Part shown: positions 47,969-58,017 of the stretch, piece by piece
Layout: each line of letters starts with the position of its first letter
Numbering within the stretch: the first letter of the stretch is position 1
Position numbers and translations under genes: made by a program
Notes under the pieces: generated by a model
Seen by the model: the letters and a program-made list of their open reading frames with translations, nothing else
The model's database searches: none
What the model was told of the DNA's origin: nothing
DNA from: Siphonodentalium dalli
Lineage: Eukaryota; Mollusca; Scaphopoda; Gadilida; Siphonodentaliidae
Length of the DNA stretch: 64,000 nt
Direction of reading: 5' to 3'
Assembly (NCBI GenBank): GCA_032622095.1
Contig: CP136065.1
Location: 54,307,949-54,371,948, forward strand

Positions 47969-48410
47969 GTGACCCGCCATATCAAATCCAGTCGGAAGTC
48001 GGGATTTTTTTTTACCCTGTGCCAATGCATTCTCTTATATATGCGAGTCGACCATAGGTCGCCTCGCATATATAAGAGAATGCATTGGCTTAACAATATT
48101 TTATCAGGTTTTTTAAATAAATGTTTCTTACAATTTTTAGGACATAAAATAAAAAAACATCCATTACCCTGCAGGGAGCCCCACACATATATAGAAGCAC
48201 ATAGAAGAGTGTCGTCTGCTCATGTTTGTCTGGGGCTCTGTATGGGTGAAATTATAAAATTGTTAAAGAATACAAGAAAAAATTATTAAAATTGTAAAAA
48301 AAATTTAGGCCAATGCATTCTCTTATATATGCGAGGCGACCTATGGACTCGCATATATAAGAGAATGCATTGGCACAGGGTTTCCGACTGGATTTGATAT
48401 GGCGGGTCAC
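47969..48410. mobile_element. nested palindromic element, GTGACCCGCC type, copy 3
   Basis: 442 bp. One hairpin module is shortened (loop lost GTCG), and the right outer arm lacks the AAAAATCCCGACTTAC stretch. It starts 131 bp after exon 8. Confidence 0.88.
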
Positions 48411-48829
48411 ATATAAGTACGGCATGTATTTATCGGCCTATTGTGTATTTATTGCGATGATGCTGCCATCATGCTGGTGGGTCATACTAACTTTCTATGA
48501 TGCTGGTGCTCCTGCTGAATCAACCTGTTCTCCAGAAAATAAGTTCATATTGAACTTACTTCAAAAACACAAATAAGCCCATTTTGTACCCTCTATATGA
48601 ACCTATAAATACCGCGCCATAAAACGAAATAACGGGCTTATTTCAGAACACAATAAGTCCAATATGATCCTATTTGGATATCTAGGTTCAATATGAACCT
48701 ATTTGCACGAGCATATGCTGGCTCAATTGCTAAGATTCTGGTGGTGATGCTGTTCAAAAATATATACCTCCATTTTCCCTGCCTTTGGTTAGAAAACATT
48801 CAAAACCATTTATTTTGTAAATGATTCAA

Positions 48830-49120
48830 TAATGGCACTTTTGGTGGTTGCAAACCAACCGTAATCAAGGATTCAAGATGACTATTCATCTCGTTTTTGC
48901 CAGATACAGCTAAAGCGACAACGTTAGACAAACTAACGGTACATTTTCTTTACAGTATCATTTTGTCCCACCAGCATCATAGCAATTCAGCGGAACCACC
49001 AGCATTATGGTAATTCAGCAGGACCACCAGCATTATGCATAGCAATTCAGCGGGACACACCACTATAATAGTAATTCGACGGGAACAACCAGCATCATGG
49101 CCAATTAGCAGGACCACATA
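48830..49120. repeat. second copy of the CAGCATCATAGCAATTCAG repeat
   Basis: Lead GGTTGCAAACCAACCGTAAT and tandem units of ACCAGCATTATGG.AATTCAGC.GGA match 26880-27490. It ends 75 bp before exon 9. Confidence 0.7.
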
Positions 49121-49194
49121 ACCAGGTGTGGTTCTACATGTATTTGAAAACTAGAATATTACAAGTCGTTTCAATTGTAACTTTTTTCTCACAG

Positions 49195-49305
49195 ATTGCC
49201 ATATGGAATCAATCGGGTCTTATTGGCAACTTCACCGAAGAAACTAAGAAGCAAACTGTTAAAAATATGACAAAGCCGGATCATATACGGATAGTTTCAA
49301 TTCTA
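49195..49305 (+). CDS. iGluR exon 9: ATD-S1 linker
   Basis: The acceptor CTTTTTTCTCACAG and donor GTAAGT are both strong. 37 codons, phase 0. IAIWNQSGLI takes the place of IGYWNEDDKFV in GRIA; a variable linker follows with sequons NFT and NMT, and it ends IRIVSIL where GRIA has YIVTTIL at the start of S1. Confidence 0.9.
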
Positions 49306-49360
49306 GTAAGTAATCTCATTACCCAGATGAACGCATGTGTCAAATGATCAGCTGTACCCA

Positions 49361-49726
49361 GGGGCGCCGGAAGAGGGGGGAGATGACCCCCCCTGCCCTT
49401 GACCAAGGGGGCGAGCGGGGGCAGGACTTGCCCTTTTTCTGGAGACAGAAAATGCTTTTTGTGTGTTTAATCTCGTGTTTTTATAGCAAAATGTGACTTT
49501 TTTGGTCCAAATACCACCAATTTCACAAGGAATATTAATTTTTTGTCAATTTTATCACAAAACGGCCATAAAAACCGACAAATACCATTAAAATAGGGAT
49601 TTTTGCCACAATGAATTTATGGTTATTTTCCCGAGTTTGCGGAGAAAATGCCCTTTTTTGCGGAAAAGTGCCCTTTTTGTAGGATCTGCCCCCCCCCCTG
49701 CCCTTGGATGCTTCCGGCGCCCCCGG
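49361..49726. mobile_element. 366-bp element with GGGGCGCCGGAAG ends
   Basis: AGGGGCGCCGGAAG at the left and CTTCCGGCGCCCC at the right; inner facing blocks CCCCCCCTGCCCTTG and TGCCCTTTTT. In intron 9. No own protein. Confidence 0.65.
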
Positions 49727-50319
49727 CTGTACCACAAGGACGTAGCGTGTGGTTAATTTTGGCTTGAAACATTCAAGGGGAGTCAAAAACAACATAATTT
49801 TCTATACCTTCGCAGAACGTTATTCGACCACTTCAGTCGTACATATCTACTTTTATTATATGCTAGCGGGAAATTACCGAAACATAGATCTTCGTATGTA
49901 TCTCTTAGAAGCCACATTGATATATACGATTGTTGTTTACAACCCATAACCTTATTCGAAACAAGAGTTGTTTGTTATAATTTAACCCGTCATTTCACAG
50001 GAGAACCACCATAAGTAGAAGACAGAAGTAAAACAAGCGAAAAACTTTCCGAAGAAAATCACACGCGCGTGTCATCTGCGATTCGGCGTTTTGTTTGGCT
50101 AACCTGTACTGATCACACACCATGCAGCTGTGACCAGTGCACGTGGGATATATTTTGTTTTACTGTTGTGAAACGGAGACTTGTTAGTTTGTATTCCGTG
50201 TTTCGTTTCTTTGCACGAGTCTTGTTGCTTTAACTAGGTAATTTATGATAACTTATGATTAGTAGGAAGTATTCTTCCCCAGTATTGTTCAAATTGCTGT
50301 ACTATTAAAAGTAAAAATG

Positions 50320-50406
50320 CCGCATCGCTTAGCAACTTTGAGCTTTAATAAGGTGCATATAATAAAAAGAATACCTACAGTGTTTTGTTTCATTACTTGA
50401 AACATC
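50320..50406. repeat. truncated half of the 46.1-kb hairpin repeat
   Basis: TTAGCAACTTTGAGC.TTAATAAGG.GCAT.ATAA and TACTTGAAACATCT match 46136-46220, but the match stops at the left tip of the second giant foldback. Confidence 0.6.
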
Positions 50407-53400
50407 TAGTCCGGTCGCCAAACCCCCGAAATTCACGGATGCGTGTTTTGGCGTATAAAGTTGTTTTCTCTGCGGATTTTGTTAATTCAGGCATCCGACA
50501 TCAATATTTTATCGGCTGGCCATCTGTCAGCCTTGAGCAATTTTTTTTATAGCAACCTAAAAAGTATACCCCCCCCCAATTTTTTCCCAGACGTGAAACC
50601 AGTTACTTGGAATTTGTTGCAAATTCACATGACTAATCTGGTAAAATGTATATATTTTCATGAAGCTAAGACATAATGACACTATTTTGTGCCAAAATTG
50701 AAACTCACCATCCAAGATGGCTACCAAAATGGCCACCGGAAGTTAAAATATGACATTTTTTCACAAATATCTTCTAGATCAGTTCATGCTGTTTGGAACT
50801 GGTTGAGTAATATGACTTTATTTTGTATTTTGTATATTAACTAATCATTGGATCAATTAAATATGCAATTATTGGGGTCCTACCCGCTTGTGATCCCTCA
50901 AAAAATCGATTTTACAGAACGCGGTATAAAATTTCACAAAAAAATCACAACTCGGATTCTAGTCATATTTCAACAAGAAATGAACAGAAGGTTGCAATTA
51001 AGTAAGGCATACTATTACCTATGAATATTCCAACTAAGTGAAACCAAAATTCTTACTTTGGCTCCAAATGGCTGCCAAAATGGCCGCCAAAATATGGAAA
51101 ATGGTAAATATTGCCCTAGAGTGTCCTGCAATCGCTTACAAGTTGTGGTTGATGTACAAAATTGGCCATTATGCCTTCTATACATTGAATACTAACATGT
51201 CTGCTGCATCATGGTTAATTGTTACTGTTGTCATCACTGACATCACCAAAAATATTGGACTTTTCTAAAAAAAACTTGACATAAATATCGGCAAAATTTA
51301 AAAAAGTAATATTGTAACTATCATTGAATTGAAAGGTATGTATTGTATTGGTCTATCTTAAATGTGTCACACTACGGTGTTTATAGACCAAATTGCTCAA
51401 GATGGCTTCCAAAATGGCAACCAAATTGGTAATAAATTATTTTTTTTACATATATCATTATAACATTATATATATATAATTATTCTCTGCGTTATCCGAA
51501 AATGTAGCAAATTGTGACCCATTTGGTTATTATATGTGTTAGTTAATTAACTGACAATTAAATGTTCTATTATGGCTGTACCAGTTCCGTGTAGGGCATG
51601 ACAAATTCATTTTAAATTATGGAATTTTGCGGAGAACTTCTTTTGTGATTCTGACCATATTATTGGAAGGAAATGGGCAGAACTTTGAGACGGAACTAAG
51701 ATGAACCATAATATGTGACTCGTCTGGTCCATTATGATAAACAAATATCAACTGGATACAGGATGGATGCCAAGATGGTAGCCAGGGAGTTACTCTATGA
51801 TCATAGGTGAGGTGAATAGGTATACATGGAGTTAGTGTATGTCATGAATGATGTGAATATGCATACAAAGAGTGACTATATGGCTATGAGTGTGTTGTCC
51901 ATAGTGAGATGTATAGGTATACAGGGAGAGGTCATTGTCATGTGTGTGGTGAATCGGTATGAATGGAGTTGACTGTATGGTGTACCGGTATGGTTGTGTG
52001 TATACTGTACGGGTGCACCCGGTGTGCCTGTATGGACATTGATGTGGTGTATGGATATAGCTACATGGTCATGGGTGGAATGTACATGTGTTTCTGTATG
52101 ATCACGGATGGGGTGTGTGGATAATTAGTGAGTGATTTTATGGCTACGGGTAATGTGTATGGTATACATATTTACCTCACCATTGGCCATGTCACTCACT
52201 GTATCCCTATTTGTCACACCATAGCCGAATAGCCACTCAATATATACTAATACACCCCAGCCATGTCAGTATAGTCACCCCATATGTGCATATGCACATC
52301 ATCCATGGCCATATAGCCACTCGCTATATACACATACACCTCGCACATGACCATATAGCAACATCATTGTATACCCGCATAACCTACACGTGACCATACC
52401 GCCACGAGTCGCCAAGCAGGAACACCACGTATACTAACACACATGACCATTTAGTCACTCCCGGCATAGACATTCATTACATTGATGTCACTCCTTGTAT
52501 ACCTACATGTACTCATTTCACCAGTGACCATACAGTCACTACCTGTATACATAGTCCACACACAGTCATATACATGTAACCACTCGATATATACATATGA
52601 AGCCCACCCTAGACTATAGCGTAACTCCAGGTATACATATGCACCTCACCACTGGTCATTCATGATCATACAGCTAATCCCTACACACATACCAATGATA
52701 ATACATCCACGAGATATAGAAATATACATCCCATCCGTTACCACAAGGACACTCCCTATATACCCTCACGATAATGTCCACCAGCTTACTCCACTTATGC
52801 ATATACACTTCAATCATGACAGTACAGTCATTCCACGTATACCACACACATTGCCCGTAACCATAAACTCACTCACGATTTATCCACACACCCTATCCAT
52901 GATCATACAGAGAACACATGTACATCCCACCCATGACCTTACAGTCACTCCATATATACATCATCAATACATAGATGGCCATGTAGCTATAACCATACAC
53001 CACATCAATGTCCATACAGGCACAACGGGTGCACCAGTACAAGATACACACAACCATACATCATACAGTCACTCCATTCATACCGATTCACCCCACACCT
53101 GACCATGACCTCTCCCTGTATACCTATACATCTCACTATGGACAACACACTCATAACCATATAGTCACTCATTGTATACATATTCATATCATCCAAGACA
53201 TACACTAACTCCATGCATACCTATTCACCTCAAATACTCATAGAGTAACTCCCTGGCTACCATATTGGCATCCATCCTGTATCCAGTTGATATTGGTTTA
53301 TCATAATGGAACAGAAGAGCCACATACCTGCTGGACAAAACAAGTATCCACTTAACCGAGGTGTGGTTAGCGTTGCCACCGCGGTCGAAATGCTACTACA

Positions 53401-54854
53401 CCGCAGCTCCACCGGCTAACTACAGTTGGGCCGCGGTGTACCTTCCATTCAGCCATGGTGTAGTTGCCACGGTGTACGTTCATTAAACTGATACAAACCA
53501 GAAATCTAACCACGGTGTGCATGCCATTCGGCCGCGTTGTAGTTGCCTTTCGGCCAAGGTGTACTTGCCGTTTGGCCGCAGTGTACATGCCGCGGTGCTC
53601 AACTGCAGTTACAAACTCTGACACCGCGGCTGAACGCCAAATACACCACGGTGAAGGGTATTATGGTTCATCTCAGTTCCGTCTCAAAGTTCTGCCCATT
53701 TCCTTCCAATAATATGGTCAGAATCACAAAAGAAGTTCTCCGCAAAATTCCATAATTTAAAATGAATTTGTCATGCCCTACACGGAACTGGTACAGCCAT
53801 AATAGAACATTTAATTGTCAGTTAATTAACTAACACATATAATAACCAAATGGGTCACAATTTGCTACATTTTCGGATAACGCAGAGAATAATTATATAT
53901 ATATAATGTTATAATGATATATGTAAAAAAATAATTTATTACCAATTTGGTTGCCATTTTGGAAGCCATCTTGAGCAATTTGGTCTATAAACACCGTAGT
54001 GTGACACATTTAAGATAGACCAATACAATACAAGTTTTTGTGAGAAAAGTCCAATATTTTTGGTGATGTCAGTGATGACAACAGTAACAATTAACCATGA
54101 TGCAGCAGACATGTTAGTATTCAATGTATAGAAGGCATAATGGCCAATTTTGTACATCAACCACAACTTGTAAGCGATTGCAGGACACTCTAGGGCAATA
54201 TTTACCATTTTCCATATTTTGGCGGCCATTTTGAGCCAAAGTAAGAATTTTGGTTTCACTTAGTTGGAATATTCATAGGTAATAGTATGCCTTACTTAAT
54301 TGCAACCTTCTGTTCATTTCTTGTTGAAATATGACTAGAATCTGAGTTGTGATTTTTGTTGAAATTTTATACCGCGTTCTGTAAAATCGAATTTTTGAGG
54401 GATCACAATCGGGTAGGACCCCAATAATTGCATATTTAATTGATCCAATGATTAGTTAATATACAAAATAAAGTCATATTACTCAACCAGTTCCAAACAG
54501 CATGAACTGATCTAGAAGATATTTGTGGCCATTTTGGTAGCCATCTTGGATGGTGAGTTTCAATTTTGGCACAAAATAGTGTCATTATGTCTTAGCTTCA
54601 TGAAAATATATACATTTTACCAGATTAGTCATGTGAATTTGCAACAAATTCCAAGTAACTGGTTTCACGTCTGGGAAAAAATTGGGGGGGGGTATACTTT
54701 TTAGGTCGCTATAAAAAAAATTGCTCAAGGCTGACAGTTGGCCAGCCGATAAAATATTGATGTCGGATGCCTGAATTAACAAAATCCGCAGAGAAAAAAA
54801 CTTTATACGCCAAAACACGCATCCGTGAATTTCGGGGGTTTGGCGACAGGACTA
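50407..54854. mobile_element. giant foldback element 2 (4.45 kb)
   Basis: Ends TAGTCCGGTCGCCAAACCCC and complement of TAGTCCTGTCGCCAAACCCC. Left arm 50407 to about 52170 and right arm about 52840 to 54854, near identical in reverse orientation. Spaced copies of AAGATGGCTACCAAAATGGC-like text occur at about 50715, 51065, 51400 and 51770 and in the other arm. 51780-53260 is a degenerate satellite of TATACATATGCACCTCA.CC..GACCATACAGTCACTC words, GT-rich in the left arm and AC-rich to the right. No transposase. It fills most of intron 9. Confidence 0.9.
53325..53662. repeat. minisatellite insertion in the right arm of foldback 2
   Basis: This stretch has no partner in the left arm: AATGGAACAGAAGAGCC and TTATGGTTCATCTCAGTTCC on either side are adjacent there. 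It repeats words such as TTCGGCCGCGGTGTAGTTGCC and CCATTCGGCC.CGGTGTA in both orientations. Confidence 0.7.
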
Positions 54855-54953
54855 TCAAATGAATAATAGACGATTAAAATGTATACTTGTATAAGTGACC
54901 GAGAGCATCCGGTCTGTATGGAAAGGGTTACTAAACTATTTGTCTGTTTTCAG

Positions 54954-55032
54954 TCCGAGCCGTTTCTCATGTTCGTGGCGGGGAGAAACACTTCTTCCAA
55001 TAGCACATTATGTGATAATTCGCAATTCGAAG
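54954..55032 (+). CDS. iGluR exon 10: start of ligand-binding lobe S1
   Basis: The acceptor is TGTCTGTTTTCAG and the donor GTGAGT. 26 codons plus 1 base. SEPFLMF aligns with EDPYVMLK at the start of S1, then an Asn/Ser-rich loop with two sequons (NTS, NST), then QFE, whose Gly codon is completed in exon 11 to give FEGYC. In vertebrate GRIA genes exons 10 and 11 are, as I recall, one 207-bp exon; here they total 225 bp and are split by a phase-1 intron. The exon sits 99 bp after the end of the second giant foldback. Confidence 0.9.
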
Positions 55033-55046
55033 GTGAGTGTCTTCGC

Positions 55047-55210
55047 TTAAAGGCGCGGATAGCCTTCGCGATGTGCATTGTTGTTAACATAGTCGCATCC
55101 TTTACAACCGCCATAAAAAGAAAGAATATTAAAATATAGACATATTTTGTTTTTCATAAATATCGCATAAATAGCATGTTGTCGTAACGATCGTACGCCT
55201 TGTTCTTACT
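55047..55210. repeat. diverged, truncated TTAA-type MITE after exon 10
   Basis: It starts TTAAAGGCGCGGATAGCCTTCG, then AAGAATATTAAAATATA, TTTTG.T, GCATAAATAG.ATGTTGTCGT, following the order of the TTAA elements' left half. No right end seen. 14 bp after the exon 10 donor. Confidence 0.6.
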
Positions 55211-55247
55211 CAAAAGCCATGTTATGATACAGTACAGTGTGTAAAGA

Positions 55248-55448
55248 GTGTGCGATACGCAAAACACTCAACACCGGGGAGACCACACTATAAGTGAACT
55301 TTGGTTAAAATTTACACCATATTGTTTACAACATATCGATATAGCGCTCGCTAATCCTCGCCACACACGATTTCGGTGTTGAGTTGGTCACCGTGAATCA
55401 CTCTCCCAAAACAATCGCCGCGGTGTTGAGTGTTTTGCTTATTGCACA
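55248..55448. repeat. 201-bp element with inverted ends
   Basis: GTGTGCGATACGCAAAACACTCAACACCG faces CGGTGTTGAGTGTTTTGCTTATTGCACAC; an inner pair is GGAGACCA / TTGGTCACC-like. Confidence 0.75.
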
Positions 55449-56011
55449 CCTTTACGTGCTGTAAAACAGATGCTCGGTTCACACAATGTGTGTTTTGTTG
55501 GTAATATCGCATTCATATTGTCATTACAATCTATTATTAGTGTATTCTTGAGGAAATTCATAATTTGGTAACGTTTATTTCTAAATTATAATCTACAATC
55601 AAGACCATTCGTGCTTTTAAACAGCTGTTCAAATTCAATATCTTCGCGGAAAATACAAAAAAACTGCTACAAAATTTTTCATGAAACCCTTTTTGAAAAG
55701 ATACGTTTTCTTCATTGTGGGGCTTATATGAAACTATTCCACCATTCATATATTCCACAAAATATAAAATAACACTACACGTTGTGCTACACTAGTCGAC
55801 CGCTATGGCTATGTGCAACATATAATAATCTATAGCTTCACATGTATATACCCACCGTAACACACGTTACTAGTGACACGGCTATGTACACCAGATGATT
55901 CGTTATAGCTTCGCATGTATATAACCATGGTAACACACTTTACTAGTTACATGTACGTGTCGCTGATTCACAAATTGATGACAACTAATTAATACTTTAT
56001 AATGTAACTGG

Positions 56012-56513
56012 TTAAAGGCACGTGAGGCCTTAATTGTCGAAAATATTCATATTTGTTCCAAACACCGTAAACAGAAAAACATTAAAACGCATACAGTTTC
56101 GTTCATATATATCATAACCATCGCGTAAACAGCATGTTATCATAAAGACCTACTATATTTTACCTAAGCAAGAGCCTGATTGTGTTACAGAAGACAGCAC
56201 AAGGCTACTGGTTAATCACACACAAATGGCATAAACGCTCTTTATTAGTTCCATATCAGGAATTCACCCACAAAGAACGCTCTTTATGTTTACCATCATA
56301 ATATAAACAAACACCAGAAAAGTAACTTTGTTTGCTTCTGTTTACATAACAATAGTTAAATATATGACAATAACATACTGTTTATGCGATATTTCTTATT
56401 TGTATACGGACAAAGTCTGTCTACATTTTGATGTTCTTTCTGTTTGTGGCGGTTTTTGACGGGTGGAAATATTTTTACAGGATACCCACCGCCAAGGCCA
56501 ACTGTACCTTTAA
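56012..56513. mobile_element. TTAA-flanked MITE, subfamily A, copy 4
   Basis: 502 bp, TTAA at 56012-56015 and 56510-56513, about the same length and sequence as 4712-5213. In intron 10. Confidence 0.85.
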
Positions 56514-57224
56514 GCGCTTAGAGAGTCATTTGATTAAGCGCTATACAAAAGATAAACATTATTATGTGCTTTATGCCGTTTTGGGACAATGTTTCCCACA
56601 CTCAGTTATGATGCCATGTCAGAGTTAACACCATAAAACCAGCACATGTATGTTTTAATACCAGAAAATAATTAGATGGGGGCCAAATTAACCCATTTTA
56701 TGAGGTTTTGATGGCCAAATATCGACTTTCAAATGGCGTACGTTTAACACATTTTGAATTTTGGTTGCAGACTTGCAAAATTGTAACGATCGTCTCTTAT
56801 AAAGAGCGTCAATGGTTGTGTCGTCAAAAAGCGGTAGACGATAAAGAGCGTTACTAATGTAGAGCTTGTGGCGGAGCGAGCCAGAAAGCCATCGTTATTC
56901 GACGTATTATTTATGGGTTAATTTTCGCGATGCTTGTGTGATACGAATGATGGTGCAGGTATTTGTCTTTTTTGTTTTGCCTGATGAGCAGAACATTGGC
57001 GTAGAACATTCCGACTTATTTAGTGTCAAATCGGACTAGGACTATTTGAACTTGAAATAGTGAATCTCTATTACATGTATCACCAACGCATTATATGTTT
57101 GCGCGATAATAAAGTTCAATGGTTTTGGAAGGAACACAAAAGTTGCACAATTCGGCACAAATAAAAAATAAATTTCAATTTTGGGAGCAGAACTGTCATC
57201 CCTTTCTGTATTTGTACGTTCTAG

Positions 57225-57370
57225 GCTACTGTCATGAATTGGCAAAACACATGGCGCACAGTATGGGGTTTTCTGAACACGACTACTGTATACATCTGGT
57301 CAAAGATGGCGGTTACGGTCGTGAAATTAACGGCACTTGGGACGGTATGATTGGAGAGCTTGCCAGAGGG
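57225..57370 (+). CDS. iGluR exon 11: S1 segment (GYCHELA ... GMIGELARG)
   Basis: The acceptor is TACGTTCTAG and the donor GTAAGT. GC completes Gly, then 48 codons in phase 0. GYCHELAKHMAHSMGF aligns with GYCVELAAEIAKHVGY, and GTWDGMIGELARG with KAWNGMVGELVYG. The binding-site Tyr is kept in GGYG, where GRIA has GKYG. The next expected exon (start of PLTI and the binding-site Arg) is not found before the window ends. Confidence 0.93.
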
Positions 57371-57579
57371 GTAAGTCTATATGTAGCCCTATACACAATT
57401 TTATTTTATTTACACTCGTCGATTGACCGATATTTCATTACGTATATATATATATGGAAATCGATTTTCAGACTATAGGTTACAAGCAACTAAATAATTG
57501 AAATTATGGCCCTTGGCATTTGTGTATTGAAACTCGAGACAGCATAAACAAAAATCTGACAGCTAAATGGTGTATAATT

Positions 57580-57949
57580 GTAACGTGCAACCGGCGGTAC
57601 AAATTAATAGCCATAGCAGACGCTGCGATTAAAATCGTAAGAGGGGAAAATCGCAGGTGGAGCATCCGCTGAACATGCTCACGACAATATCGCGGCCATA
57701 CCGTAGCGATAAAGCAATGTTCGATTTTACCAGGAACATCGTGGCGTGACCTTGGCAACTCGCGCGATCGTAGCCGCCACATGACCATGGTCGCACTGGT
57801 CTCTCAATTGACATGCTACCATGTGCTCGATCACATAAAATCGCAGCTGCAGACATCGCAACACCGTAGCGTCTGCAGGCAAGCCACTTTCTCCACCTGC
57901 GATTTTCCCCACTTACGATTTTAATCGCAGCGTATGCGGTTGCAGTAAC
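57580..57949. mobile_element. 370-bp element with inverted ends
   Basis: GTAACGTGCAACCG / CGGTTGCAGTAAC at the tips, then a strong second pair GCTGCGATTAAAATCGTAAG..GGGGAAAATCGCAGGTGGA facing its complement. Just downstream of exon 11. Confidence 0.75.
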
Positions 57950-58017
57950 CGAGCGGTCTACGCCATAAAGGGAATCTAATTCCCGACTCGTGGGTCGCTC
58001 AGACGCCCAAGGGGGGG

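Larger units (their letters stand above)
3855..57370 (+). other. AMPA-type ionotropic glutamate receptor gene (5' part, 11 exons)
   Basis: This is the span of a split gene whose eleven exons join in phase to 514 codons. The product would be a subunit of a tetrameric, glutamate-gated cation channel in the plasma membrane. The window encodes a signal peptide, the ATD (LIVBP-like fold) and the start of ligand-binding lobe S1. Evidence is residue-level resemblance to GRIA subunits in every exon from 3 on, GT-AG borders, a 54-bp exon carrying GYHYIL and a 162-bp exon carrying NVTGFQ, both of the size I recall for vertebrate GRIA genes. The two ATD disulfide cysteines are present (exons 3 and 7). 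Introns run 6857, 2470, 15662, 2133, 1904, 8505, 5246, 1357, 5648 and 2192 bp. The gene is incomplete: no exon for PLTI/TLxRE, the pore or S2 is seen before 64000. Kainate identity is less likely, since GELxxG and the exon plan favour AMPA. Exact orthology needs a tree. Confidence 0.9.
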
